Of a DNA stretch of 64,000 nt, positions 34,876 to 46,874 are shown piece after piece. Both the position numbers and the translations under genes were made by a program. The stretch lies in NCBI GenBank assembly GCA_023397655.1, contig JAEWTW010000043.1, positions 1 through 64,000 of the forward strand, read 5' to 3'. Positions within the stretch are counted from its first letter, which is position 1. Every line of letters begins with the position of its first letter. A model generated the notes under the pieces. That model was not told where the DNA came from, made no database searches, and saw only the letters and a program-made list of their open reading frames with translations. Source of the stretch: Bacillota bacterium (GTDB taxonomy: Bacteria; Bacillota; Clostridia; Christensenellales; SZUA-584).

Positions 34876-35904
34876 ATGTTTTCATATTTGGCGCCGAGTC
34901 TGGGCATTGATCTCGGGACGGCGAACACGCTTGTGTACATGAAGGACAAGGGCATTATCGTGCGTGAGCCCTCCGTTGTCGCGATGAGAAACAACCGCAA
35001 GGAGATACTCGCGGTGGGCGAAGAAGCCCGCAAGATGATCGGTCGGACGCCGGGGGGCATCGTCGCGGTACGGCCGCTAAAAGACGGGGTCATCGCTGAT
35101 TTTGCGACCACGGAGATCATGCTGAAATATTTTATACGCAAGGCAGTCCCTCAGGGGCTCATCCGGCGCAGCCCGCGGCTGGTGGTCTGCGTGCCGTGCG
35201 GCATCACCGAGGTGGAGAAGCGCGCTGTGGAGGAAGCAGCCCGATCCGCCGGTGCGCGCGAGGTGCTGCTGCTGGAGGAACCGATGGCAGCGGCTATCGG
35301 TGCAGGGCTGGACGTCAATCAGGCCAGAGGCTGCATGGTGGTGGACATCGGCGGCGGCACCACCGAAGTGGCTGTTATATCGCTGGGCGGCATCGTCGTT
35401 TCCCGCTCGCTGCGCATCGGCGGCAACCACATGGACGACGCCATACTGAAGCAGATTAAAAAAATACACGGCCTGATCATCGGCGAAAGCACCGCCGAGC
35501 AAATCAAAATCACCCTTGGGTATGTGATGGACCGCGCCAAGGAGCAAACGATGGAGGTGAGGGGGCGCGAAGTGACCTCCGGTCTGCCCCGTTCCATCAC
35601 GGTGGACTCCCAGAGTATCAGTGAAGCGTTGTCAGAGCCTGCGCAGGCCATCGTGGATACCGTCAGAAGTGTGCTGGAGCAGACGCCTCCCGAACTGGCG
35701 GCGGATATCATCAACGAAGGCATCGTGATGACGGGCGGCGGCTCGCTGCTGCATGGGCTCAACCGCATGATCGCCAAAGCGACAGGCATGCCAGTAAGGC
35801 GCGCCAAGGATCCGATGGACGCCGTCGCCGTCGGCGCAGGGCTCGCAATCGAGACGATGGAGCCCGGTGCTCTGGAGCGCGAGCTGGGCATCGAACCCGG
35901 CTGA
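34876..35904 (+). CDS. mreB: Rod-shape determining actin homologue MreB
   Basis: A protein of 342 residues with the actin-fold nucleotide loops: IDLGTANTLVY (phosphate 1), VVDIGGGTTEVAVISLGGIV (phosphate 2) and GIVMTGGGSLLHGL (adenosine). It forms filaments under the membrane that steer lateral wall synthesis. GGGAGG precedes ATG at 34876. No mreC or mreD follows; a terminator comes directly after, so this is a solo copy, possibly an Mbl- or MreBH-like paralogue. Confidence 0.94.
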   Translation: MFSYLAPSLGIDLGTANTLVYMKDKGIIVREPSVVAMRNNRKEILAVGEEARKMIGRTPGGIVAVRPLKDGVIADFATTEIMLKYFIRKAVPQGLIRRSPRLVVCVPCGITEVEKRAVEEAARSAGAREVLLLEEPMAAAIGAGLDVNQARGCMVVDIGGGTTEVAVISLGGIVVSRSLRIGGNHMDDAILKQIKKIHGLIIGESTAEQIKITLGYVMDRAKEQTMEVRGREVTSGLPRSITVDSQSISEALSEPAQAIVDTVRSVLEQTPPELAADIINEGIVMTGGGSLLHGLNRMIAKATGMPVRRAKDPMDAVAVGAGLAIETMEPGALERELGIEPG

Positions 35905-35931
35905 CGGAAATTTTTGAACGTACAAAAAAAT

Positions 35932-35961
35932 TGCGGCTGCATCCTGCAGACCGCTTTTTTC
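35932..35961 (+). terminator. mreB terminator
   Basis: GCGGCTGCA and TGCAGACCGC form an imperfect stem with a three-base loop, followed by TTTTTTCCTTTT. Confidence 0.85.
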
Positions 35962-36038
35962 CTTTTGCACCGCGCTTTTTTACTGATTGATCTCTCACCG
36001 CTTCGATTGCAGCTCCCGTTTGGCATGTCCTTTTTTTA

Positions 36039-36067
36039 TTGACCTCACCGGCAAAAAAATATATAAT
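36039..36067 (+). promoter_or_regulatory. Sigma-A promoter of the PFOR gene
   Basis: TTGACC at 36039-36044 and TATAAT at 36062-36067 with a 17-base spacer; a 105-base leader follows. Confidence 0.75.
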
Positions 36068-36175
36068 AATGAAGATTGTGAATATACTAAATCTGGTGGT
36101 TTTATCCTGAACCGCGGGATCAAAGATAATGAGTTATTTCATGATTGGATAATCATTTACTAAGGAGGATATATA

Positions 36176-39703
<3,528 letters not shown>

Positions 39704-39726
39704 CATCAATCGAACCAATCATAAAT

Positions 39727-39756
39727 CAAGGGTCTCCCGTTTGGGAGACCCTTGTT
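39727..39756 (+). terminator. PFOR terminator
   Basis: A 12-bp stem (CAAGGGTCTCCC with GGGAGACCCTTG), four-base loop, then TTCATTTCTT. Confidence 0.85.
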
Positions 39757-39833
39757 CATTTCTTCATTATCTCGTATGGAATTTTTAGTACTTGAGCGGT
39801 GATGCGAAAGCAGCCTCTACGTCCTGCATCGTT

Positions 39834-40691
39834 TCAGCACGCACGAAATATCTCCGGATGGTTCCGTGCGTAGTGAAACAGATACTGCTGCGCAATACCC
39901 GCGTATTCGCCAAACTTGTCGTCCACAAACGTACGCATATCCTTGTCGTTTTTACCCTTGTAACCGTACATGCCGCACAACACGCGGCGCATCCAAACAT
40001 CGGCAGGAAAGGACTGTGTGAAGCCCATGCTGTACAGCGCCACACAATCAGCGACCTTCTGACCCACGCCGGGCAGAAGGGTCAGCTCACGCCGAGCCTC
40101 CATAAACGGCAGCGCAGCCACGGCGGAGAGATCGATGCCATTCGCCACCATTCGGGCCGCTTCGATAATATAACGTGCGCGGTAACCCGCACCGCAGTTT
40201 TTGAGTTCCTCCTCCGTTAGTGACGCCAGCACCTGCGGCGTCGGAAAGTCTCTACCGCCATCCAGCAGAGCGCCATGCCTTCTGCAGATTTCGTTGACAA
40301 TACCGCTGATACGCTTCACGTTGTTGTTGGCGGATATGATGAAGCTGATCAGCGTTTCAAACGGGGGTTGGTTCATCACACGCAATCCAGGCGCATAAGC
40401 CGCACCCTGCATGACATACTCATCATGCGCGTACAGCGCCTTGATGGCCCCGTAATCCCGCTCCAGATCAAAGTATCGGATGAACGCGTTGACTTCGTCC
40501 TCGCGTACACCCGTGAGTTTCAGCGTATCGTCCTTCTGTTCCGCGTATACGGCCCGCCCCAGCGCGACACCAGCAAAGCCGTCACCTTCTGGTCTCCAGC
40601 GGAACGCCTGTCCGCAGGTGATGCAGTCGGCCAGCGAGAAATCCGACAGGCTCCGAAGCTCTATGCCATCCTCTCTTTTGATAATCTTCAT
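39834..40691 (-). CDS. 8-oxoguanine DNA glycosylase (OGG1-type)
   Basis: A protein of 285 residues. It has an OGG N-terminal domain (CITCGQAFRWRPEGDGFAG) and the HhH-GPD core: FIISANNNVKRI, LPGVGQKVADCVALYS (the Lys in GQK is the expected nucleophile) and the catalytic aspartate in FPADVWMRRVL. It excises 8-oxoguanine opposite cytosine and cuts the strand. It lacks the C-terminal 4Fe-4S cluster of MutY/Nth. It is upstream-adjacent to no repair gene and converges with PFOR. Confidence 0.92.
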   Translation of the reverse strand: MKIIKREDGIELRSLSDFSLADCITCGQAFRWRPEGDGFAGVALGRAVYAEQKDDTLKLTGVREDEVNAFIRYFDLERDYGAIKALYAHDEYVMQGAAYAPGLRVMNQPPFETLISFIISANNNVKRISGIVNEICRRHGALLDGGRDFPTPQVLASLTEEELKNCGAGYRARYIIEAARMVANGIDLSAVAALPFMEARRELTLLPGVGQKVADCVALYSMGFTQSFPADVWMRRVLCGMYGYKGKNDKDMRTFVDDKFGEYAGIAQQYLFHYARNHPEIFRAC

Positions 40692-40700
40692 TGACAGTGC

Positions 40701-41465
40701 TCAGTCAACGATGGATTCCACCGTCATGTCCGGCTTGATCCATATCGTGTCATCCCATATCTCGTCTCCGCCCGACGCGTTCAGTACAAAGAAGCCGACA
40801 TCTGCCAGCAGATCCTCACCTTCAATGTACAGCTCCGCGTAGCTGTAATCCGGCTCCGTCCCATTCTCCGCTGCATATGCCGAAACATCCAGCCAATTGT
40901 CCGCGCCGCCGTTCTTGTCCACCCAGCCGATATTCATCGAGTCAAAGCCGTCGGAGACAAACACCAGCCTGCTGCCATACAACAGCATCTGCGTAAGCCC
41001 CACATACTCCTGTGTGTGCAGAACCATCCGGCTGCCGCCGTTGCGATCCAGCCGCACGATGTTGAACAAGGGTTCCTCACTCATCTCTTCAGCCGGTAAG
41101 CCGGCCTCGGTCAGGTAAAGCGCATCTTCCTCCACAATGAGCAGCTCTATACCACAGGCCCAGCCCGCCTCGAACTGGTCCGTCGCATCGTATATCGCGT
41201 GCTGTCCCTCATCCGTCTTCATCACCAGCGAAGACCCGTCGATGAAATACTCGGCATCTGCAGGAACCGGCTCCGGCATCTGCGACGCACTCGAAGCAGA
41301 TTCAGCGGTTTCCGGCACAGTCGTCTGTTCGGTCGGCTGCACGTCAGCCGCTTTATCAGTTTCCTGCGCACCAGCCGGTGCGGGAGGTTTTTCCGCTGTT
41401 CCGGCACATCCGTACAGCGCCAACGCCAGGACCATGCATATTATCACTGATATCAGCTTTTTCAT
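40701..41465 (-). CDS. Lipoprotein of unknown function
   Basis: A protein of 254 residues with a type-II signal peptide: lysines at 2-3, a hydrophobic stretch and lipobox LYGC with the cysteine at residue 20. A Pro/Ala/Thr-rich linker (about 21-70) follows, then a beta-rich domain (YFIDGSSLVMKTDEGQHAIY, LVFVSDGFDSMNIGWVDKNG) that resembles beta-propeller-like DUF5050-type proteins, which I state only as a resemblance. It would be anchored to the outer face of the membrane. It occupies the place after rpmA where obg is usual in Bacillota. Confidence 0.8.
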   Translation of the reverse strand: MKKLISVIICMVLALALYGCAGTAEKPPAPAGAQETDKAADVQPTEQTTVPETAESASSASQMPEPVPADAEYFIDGSSLVMKTDEGQHAIYDATDQFEAGWACGIELLIVEEDALYLTEAGLPAEEMSEEPLFNIVRLDRNGGSRMVLHTQEYVGLTQMLLYGSRLVFVSDGFDSMNIGWVDKNGGADNWLDVSAYAAENGTEPDYSYAELYIEGEDLLADVGFFVLNASGGDEIWDDTIWIKPDMTVESIVD

Positions 41466-41487
41466 AATCGCACCTCGAAAAATCTCA

Positions 41488-41521
41488 AAAATAAAACAGA
41501 CCCTGCTGACGCAGAGCCTGC
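41488..41521 (-). terminator. rplU-rpmA terminator
   Basis: On the minus strand CAGGCTCTGC and GCAGGGTCTG pair over ten positions (two G-U) with a four-base loop, followed by TTTTATTTTT. Confidence 0.82.
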
Positions 41522-41530
41522 CATTGGCTG

Positions 41531-41785
41531 TTAACTTGGGTAAACGCTGACCTGTTTCTTGTCCCGGCCCTTGCGCTCAAACTTGACGTTGCCGTCAACG
41601 AGCGAAAACAGCGTGTCGTCGCTGCCGATATCGACGTTGTTGCCCGGATAGAATTTGGTGCCGCGCTGCCGCACAAGTATGTTGCCCGCGAGCACAAACT
41701 GACCATCGCTGCGCTTAATGCCCAGCCGCTTGCTTTCGCTGTCGCGACCGTTTCGGGAGCTACCCACACCCTTTTTATGTGCCAT
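41531..41785 (-). CDS. rpmA: 50S ribosomal protein L27 (no cleavable N-terminal extension)
   Basis: A protein of 84 residues beginning MAHKKGVGSSRNGRDSESKR. In most Bacillota L27 is made with an extra peptide of about nine residues (ending FFA just before the SKKG or HKKG motif) that the Prp protease removes. Here the mature-type N-terminus is encoded directly, as in Proteobacteria. The ribosome-binding site GAGAGGTGCATGAAGG lies upstream. Only 34 bases separate rplU and rpmA, so the prp gene usually found between them is missing. Confidence 0.95.
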   Translation of the reverse strand: MAHKKGVGSSRNGRDSESKRLGIKRSDGQFVLAGNILVRQRGTKFYPGNNVDIGSDDTLFSLVDGNVKFERKGRDKKQVSVYPS

Positions 41786-41819
41786 CCTTCATGCACCTCT
41801 CTTTCACTGTAGGATTCGT

Positions 41820-42155
41820 TTACTCTTCTGCCGCTTCTTTTTCCTTGGCCGTGCCGATGCTGGTGATCCGTATCTTTGTGAACGGCTGTCTGTGACCCTG
41901 CTTTTTGCGGAAATTTCTCTTCGGCTTGTATTTAAAAATCACGACTTTTTTCTCTTTGTCGTGCTCGACGATCTTCGCCCGCACCTTCGCGCCCTTCACG
42001 ACGGGTGTGCCGATCTGGATGTCGTCGCCGTCTGCCACCACCAGAGCGTCAAAGCTGACCTGCTTGCCCGGCTCACCGTCCAGTTTTTCCACAAAAACGA
42101 TGTCGCCCTTGGCCGCCTTATACTGCTTGCCGCCTGTCTCAAAAATTGCGTACAC
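41820..42155 (-). CDS. rplU: 50S ribosomal protein L21
   Basis: A protein of 111 residues; GTG at 42155 has GAGGAGG eight bases upstream. Conserved features are YAIFETGGKQYKA at the N-terminus and the C-terminal KPKRNFRKKQGHRQPFTKIRI RNA-binding stretch (partly quoted). The C-terminus has a short acidic tail. It heads the rplU-rpmA pair. Confidence 0.95.
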   Translation of the reverse strand: MYAIFETGGKQYKAAKGDIVFVEKLDGEPGKQVSFDALVVADGDDIQIGTPVVKGAKVRAKIVEHDKEKKVVIFKYKPKRNFRKKQGHRQPFTKIRITSIGTAKEKEAAEE

Positions 42156-42246
42156 TGCTGCTACCTCCTCTTCCCAGTCTCGCCGTCGTGGTATCCGGGT
42201 TTTTCGCCGGAATTTCACAAACCAGTTTCGTGCGGCTCAATTCAAA

Positions 42247-42275
42247 ATCATATCATATCATATAAACACTGTCAA
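42247..42275 (-). promoter_or_regulatory. Sigma-A promoter of rplU-rpmA
   Basis: On the minus strand a perfect TTGACA and TATGAT are separated by 17 bases. The -35 box overlaps the last codons of rng. It leaves a leader of about 85 bases before rplU, which contains a CCGGCGAAAAACCCGG hairpin and may be an L21 autoregulatory leader. Confidence 0.75.
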
Positions 42276-43798
42276 CAAAACACCCGTGCTTTTCCCAGCA
42301 GTTTTTCGCGTTCTTTTTGCGAAGTGATCTCAACCACGCGGTAATCTGAAAGATGCACCGACTCGGAAGACAATATGTAGAACTTATAGCCTTCCAGTTT
42401 GGGCAGCACCGGCGTCTCCGTTTCCTTGCTCTCGATGTATTTGGCCACCAGCGGGTTCACCTCGATCAGGTACTCCTTGATGTCCGAATTCGCGAGCTGC
42501 CGCAGCACCAGCCGCCGCAGATTCATAGCTGTTGTCTCCTCGCTGTCCACAAGGCCGCTGCCGCCGCAGTATGGGCAAGTGCGCTTGACGATGCTGGACA
42601 GCTTGCGCCGCACCTTCTTGCGCGTCATTTCCACCAGCCCAAGCCCGGTGATGCCGAGGACGTTGGTTTTGGTGCGGTCCTTGGCGAGCGCATCCTCCAG
42701 CGCTGCGACCACCTTGAACTTGTTCGCCTCCACCTCCATGTCAATGAAGTCGATGACGATGATACCGCTGATATCGCGCAGCCTGAGCTGCCGCGCAATC
42801 TCCTTCGCCGCCTCAATGTTAACCTCCAGTATCGTCTGCTGCAGGTTGTTGTCACCCACGTATTTGCCGGTGTTGACGTCGATCACGGTCAGCGCTTCCG
42901 TTTCATCGATGATAATGTAAGCGCCGTTCTTCATCCACACCTTTTTGTCCAGCGCCTTGTCGATGCGCGCCTGTATGCCATAGTCGTCAAATATGTTGGG
43001 CCCGCCCTGATACAGACGTACGCGGTCCTTGATGAACGGTGCGATGATGTTCGCTACCGCGATCACCTTATCAAAATACTCCTGGTCGTTGATGACGAAC
43101 TCGGAGACATCCGCGGTGAACATGTCGCGCACGGTGCGAAACACCAACGATTCCTCGGCGTGCAGCATCCGCGGTGCGCGCAGCACCTCGCTGCGCTGCA
43201 GTATGCGCCGCCACAGCCGTTCCAGAAAGCGCACCTCGCCGTTGAAGTCCTCCGCCGACTTGCCTACGGCTGCCGTCCGCACGATCAGCCCCATGTCCGG
43301 CGGCTTGATCTGCTCCATGATCTCCTTTAAGCGGCTTCTTTCCTGCTCGTCCTCAATGCGGCGGGACACGCCCACGTGGTTCACAGTGGGCATCAGCACC
43401 AGCATACGCCCGGGCAGCGTCACGTGCGTCGTGATACGCGCGCCCTTCTGGCCGCCCGGCTGCTTCAGTACCTGAACGACGATCTCCTGGCCTTCCTTCA
43501 CCATTTCTTCGATGCGCTTGGTGCGCAGGTTGATATCATCCGCCTGCTGCCCGAACTCGAAGTCCGAGGTGTCCGCCAGTATGTCGCCTGCATACAGGAA
43601 GGCATTTCGTTCAAGGCCAATGTCTACAAACGCGGCTTGCATGCCGGGCAGCACGTTGGCCACGCGGCCCTTGTAGATGTTGCCCACAAGCCGTTCCTTG
43701 CCGCGCCTTTCCACATGGATCTCCACCAGCTTGTCGTCCTCCAGCAGGGCGATACGGGCTTCGAGCGCGTTGATATCCGCAACGATCTTCTTAATCAT
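42272..43798 (-). CDS. rng: Ribonuclease G/E family protein
   Basis: A protein of 508 residues. S1 domain at about 35-125 (YKGRVANVLPGMQAAFVDIG), RNase H-like and catalytic DNase-I-like domain with the Mg-binding aspartates in VIDVNTGKYVG and IIVIDFIDME, and the zinc-link CPYCGGSG near 405. It cleaves single-stranded AU-rich RNA in rRNA maturation and mRNA decay. Length fits RNase G or a short RNase E without a scaffold tail. It lies in the conserved radical-SAM, DUF2344, rng, rplU, rpmA block. Confidence 0.95.
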   Translation of the reverse strand: MIKKIVADINALEARIALLEDDKLVEIHVERRGKERLVGNIYKGRVANVLPGMQAAFVDIGLERNAFLYAGDILADTSDFEFGQQADDINLRTKRIEEMVKEGQEIVVQVLKQPGGQKGARITTHVTLPGRMLVLMPTVNHVGVSRRIEDEQERSRLKEIMEQIKPPDMGLIVRTAAVGKSAEDFNGEVRFLERLWRRILQRSEVLRAPRMLHAEESLVFRTVRDMFTADVSEFVINDQEYFDKVIAVANIIAPFIKDRVRLYQGGPNIFDDYGIQARIDKALDKKVWMKNGAYIIIDETEALTVIDVNTGKYVGDNNLQQTILEVNIEAAKEIARQLRLRDISGIIVIDFIDMEVEANKFKVVAALEDALAKDRTKTNVLGITGLGLVEMTRKKVRRKLSSIVKRTCPYCGGSGLVDSEETTAMNLRRLVLRQLANSDIKEYLIEVNPLVAKYIESKETETPVLPKLEGYKFYILSSESVHLSDYRVVEITSQKEREKLLGKARVFC

Positions 43799-43835
43799 CT
43801 AATACTCCAAACTTTCAATGGCAAATATTTTGCAA

Positions 43836-43876
43836 CGGGGTTCCCTTGCAGGGATGTTTCAACGCTGAAACCCCCG
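43836..43876. other. Nested hairpin upstream of rng
   Basis: CGGGGTT pairs with AACCCCCG around two inner stems (CCCTTGCAGGG and GTTTCAACGCTGAAAC), 40 bases before the rng start. It could be the rng leader or a processing site after the DUF2344 gene. Confidence 0.5.
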
Positions 43877-43882
43877 TGTCAT

Positions 43883-44551
43883 TCAAACAAACCGGCAATA
43901 GCTCAACAGGTCGACCGCTTCGCAACGGTCATACGTGAACAGCCCGGTACGCGCAATACGGTATTCGAACTCGCCCGCGCGCTGCTGCAGCACATCCATC
44001 ACCAGCTCGGGCCGCAGAGAACCTTCGGGTGCAGCCGTCAGCCGCAGCACCAGATTTCCGTCCCGCCAGTCGATGTCCTCGATCATGCCGCGGATATCGA
44101 TTGTCTTGGTGACACCCTTGGCTGTCTTTTCCGCCATCACCTGCGTCTCAGCCAGCACATCTTTAACCGCCTGCGCGATCGCGTCCAGGTCCCCGTCAAC
44201 GTTTACGGTATATTCGGCTGTGCGCAGCGCCGCCATCAACTTGGGTGCACTATCCGCCAGCACCACCGCGCGCCGGGCTTCAAGGCCGGGCGGCAAAGCC
44301 TTTGCCATGCGCAGCAAAAACTCCTCCGCCGTCACATCCTTCGCCAGCGCCATCTCCACGCATTCGCACGCGCTCTCCATGCCCAGCGCCAGCGCCGACG
44401 CAAAGGATACCATGTAGTGCGGGTTAAAGCCTTCCGATAGCTTCACCGGCAAGCCGCTGCGCCGTATCGCGCGGGAAAACGCACGCTGAAGGTCGAGGTG
44501 GGATATATATCGGGCCGCGCCCGTCTTGGCAAACTCCAGACCTATCCTCAT
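43883..44551 (-). CDS. DUF2344 / TIGR03936-type radical-SAM-associated protein
   Basis: A protein of 222 residues beginning MRIGLEFAKTGAARYISHLD, the family's typical start, with LSEGFNPHYMVSFASAL a few strands later. In other genomes it is fused to, or directly follows, the radical SAM protein found here upstream; the pair is thought to modify RNA or ribosomes, but the reaction is unknown. ATG at 44551 overlaps the radical SAM stop (ATGA), so the two are translated together. A longer reading frame upstream is only overlap with that gene. Confidence 0.9.
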   Translation of the reverse strand: MRIGLEFAKTGAARYISHLDLQRAFSRAIRRSGLPVKLSEGFNPHYMVSFASALALGMESACECVEMALAKDVTAEEFLLRMAKALPPGLEARRAVVLADSAPKLMAALRTAEYTVNVDGDLDAIAQAVKDVLAETQVMAEKTAKGVTKTIDIRGMIEDIDWRDGNLVLRLTAAPEGSLRPELVMDVLQQRAGEFEYRIARTGLFTYDRCEAVDLLSYCRFV

Positions 44552-46383
44552 CCGCACAACCCCGCTTCCACGAGACCGCAGCCAGTGCAGCCCTTGCGGC
44601 AGTCGGGCGTGGTCGCCGCCTCTTCGCCGCGCCGGTTCTCGTCCCACAGATAGGCCTTGCTGACGCCCGTGTCGATCACATCCCAGGGAAATATCTCATC
44701 TAAGCTTCGCACTCTTGCGGCATAGAACTCAGGGTCGATGCCCGTCTGCGCGAAAGCTTGCTGCCACTTCTCATAATCAAACAACTCCATCCAGCTGTCA
44801 AACCGGCACCCGGCGTTATACGCCGCTTCCAGCACGGCGGACAGCCTCCGGTCACCGCGCGCGAACACCGCCTCCAGCATGCTCGTCCGCGCGTCGTGCC
44901 AGTTGAACTTCACGCCCTTGACAGGCCGCAGCGCATCCCGCAGCTTACGCTGCTTCTCCGCCAGCAGTTCCATGCTGTCCTGCGCCGCCCACTGGAATGG
45001 CGTATGCGGCTTGGGTACGAAGCATGCGACGCTCACCGTCAGCTTGAAGCCGCCGTTGCGCCGCTCCTTGGGCACCTGATAGTATATGTCTCTGAGCTTT
45101 GCAGCCACATCCGCAATGCCCAGCACGTCCTCCATCGTCTCGTAAGGCAGCCCCATCATGAAGTACAGCTTCACGCCGTTCTGCCCCGTTTCGAACGCCT
45201 CACGCGCCGCCGAAAATATATCCGTTTCCGAAATGTTCTTATTAATGACGTCGCGCAGACGCTGCGTACCTGCCTCGGGCGCAAACGTCAGCCCTGTGTT
45301 GCGCACTTCGCGCAGACGCACGGCATACTCGCCCTCATACGAGTCCAGCCGCAGCGACGGCACCGCCAGCGACACACCGCTGCCCGCAAAATTATCCGAG
45401 AGCGTACACACCAGCTTGCCCACCTCGGAATAGTCGCCGGTGGACAGCGAGCACATTGAGACCTCTTCGTGGCCCGTGTTCGCAATCGCCTCCTGTGCCT
45501 GCCGGATCAGCGTATCCGCGCTCCGTTCGCGTATCGGACGGCAGATAAAGCCCGCCTGACAGAAGCGGCAGCCGCGCGTGCAGCCGCGCATCACTTCCAC
45601 CGTCACGCGGTCGTGCACCACGCCGAGATATGGTACGATGGGCGACGTTGGGTAAAACGCTGCGTCAAAGTCTGCCACAACGCGCTTTTTGACCGCAGCC
45701 GGCGCGCCGTCCTTGGGAGTGTACCTTGCCACAGTTCCGTCTGCATTGTATTCCACATCGTACAGCGACGGCACGTAGATGCCTTGGATGCCCGCCGCCG
45801 CATGTAGAAATGCCGCCCGTTCGAAACCCGCCAGCCGGTGCTGCTGGTACAGTGTAATCAGCTCGGGCAAAACCTCCTCACCTTCGCCGATCACGAACAA
45901 ATCAAAATAGTTGGCCAGCGGCTCCGGATTATATGTGCATCCCCCGCCCGCAATCACCACCGGAGAATCGTTTCCCCGGTCTTTCGCCTGCAGTGGCAGA
46001 CCGCCCAATTCCAGCATCATCAGCACATTGGTGTAGCTCATCTCATAGGACAGTGAAAAGCCCAGCATGTCGAATTCGCTCAGAGCCGTTTTGGTCTCCA
46101 GCGAAAACAGCGGCAACCCCGCGCTTTTGAGCTCCTGCTCCATGTCCGGCCACGGCGCAAAGCACCGCTCCGCGTATACGCCGTCCAGCGTGTTCGCGAG
46201 ATGATACAGCAGGCTCGTCCCCAGATGCGACATGCCCACCTCGTATACGTCGGGAAAACAGAACGCGAACCGCATCGTGTCCTTGTCAATTTTCTTTTTT
46301 ATCTCACCAAGCTCGCCGCCGGTATAGCGTGCGGGCTTGCCCACCTTCATCAGAATTCGGTCCAGTTTTTGTGTATCGATCAT
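44548..46383 (-). CDS. TIGR03960-family radical SAM protein
   Basis: A protein of 611 residues. An N-terminal B12-binding-like domain (about 35-180, FCFPDVYEVGMSHLG, GFSLSYEMSYTN, VIGEGEEVLPEL) is followed by a radical SAM core with the cluster motif CTRGCRFCQAG near 270. A C-terminal region ends in a cysteine set CRKGCTGCGL. The product is unassigned, but the gene's strict linkage to rng, rplU and rpmA suggests RNA or ribosome modification. Confidence 0.92.
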   Translation of the reverse strand: MIDTQKLDRILMKVGKPARYTGGELGEIKKKIDKDTMRFAFCFPDVYEVGMSHLGTSLLYHLANTLDGVYAERCFAPWPDMEQELKSAGLPLFSLETKTALSEFDMLGFSLSYEMSYTNVLMMLELGGLPLQAKDRGNDSPVVIAGGGCTYNPEPLANYFDLFVIGEGEEVLPELITLYQQHRLAGFERAAFLHAAAGIQGIYVPSLYDVEYNADGTVARYTPKDGAPAAVKKRVVADFDAAFYPTSPIVPYLGVVHDRVTVEVMRGCTRGCRFCQAGFICRPIRERSADTLIRQAQEAIANTGHEEVSMCSLSTGDYSEVGKLVCTLSDNFAGSGVSLAVPSLRLDSYEGEYAVRLREVRNTGLTFAPEAGTQRLRDVINKNISETDIFSAAREAFETGQNGVKLYFMMGLPYETMEDVLGIADVAAKLRDIYYQVPKERRNGGFKLTVSVACFVPKPHTPFQWAAQDSMELLAEKQRKLRDALRPVKGVKFNWHDARTSMLEAVFARGDRRLSAVLEAAYNAGCRFDSWMELFDYEKWQQAFAQTGIDPEFYAARVRSLDEIFPWDVIDTGVSKAYLWDENRRGEEAATTPDCRKGCTGCGLVEAGLCG

Positions 46384-46476
46384 CCTCTACCCTGTCTCTT
46401 CAAATTTTACAATCACCGCTCATTATAGCATGTTTATGCAAATACCGGCAAATCAAAATATTAGTTAAAAACGACT

Positions 46477-46854
46477 TTAGCCGTGCTGTTTTCGGCCCGG
46501 TTTAACCTCCTGCCAGTAACCGTCCGGGTCCACGATAAAATAAACGCCCATCGCCTTGTTTTCGTAACAGATGATGCCCATCTCCTTGTGATGCGCATAC
46601 GCCGCGTCAAAATCATCTGTCGCAAATCCGATATGGTTCTCATTGTCGCCCAGATTGTACGCGCCCTGTTTATCGCGCAGCCACGTCAGCTCCAGCCCGA
46701 AGCCCGTTTTACCGTCCTCCATGAACACGATGACATAGCTGCCGTCGGAAGCTGTCTTGCGGCGCACTTCGGCAAGGCCGAAGGCTTCGGTATAGAAAGC
46801 CGTGCTTTTTTCGATATCCGTCACATTGATGTTGGCATGTTCCAGCGTAAACAT
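46477..46854 (-). CDS. VOC-superfamily (glyoxalase I-like) protein
   Basis: A protein of 125 residues with two beta-alpha-beta-beta-beta modules: LEHANINVTDIEKSTAFYTEAFG at the start (quoted in part) and HIGFATDDFDAAYAHHKEMG in the middle. Metal ligands are a histidine near the N-terminus (EHANI), a glutamate in GLELTW, the histidine of HIGFAT and the final glutamate of YWQEVKPG. This fits lactoylglutathione lyase-type enzymes, although Clostridia may use another thiol or substrate. Confidence 0.87.
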   Translation of the reverse strand: MFTLEHANINVTDIEKSTAFYTEAFGLAEVRRKTASDGSYVIVFMEDGKTGFGLELTWLRDKQGAYNLGDNENHIGFATDDFDAAYAHHKEMGIICYENKAMGVYFIVDPDGYWQEVKPGRKQHG

Positions 46855-46874
46855 ATTGTCACCTCATAATTATT

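Noticed and set aside
39785..40045. Separate short minus-strand gene after PFOR
   Set aside because: It overlaps the OGG gene in another frame without a ribosome-binding site or recognisable product.
44552..44647. Upstream extension of the DUF2344 frame
   Set aside because: It lies inside the radical SAM gene and translates to an Arg-rich string; the family starts at MRIGLEF.
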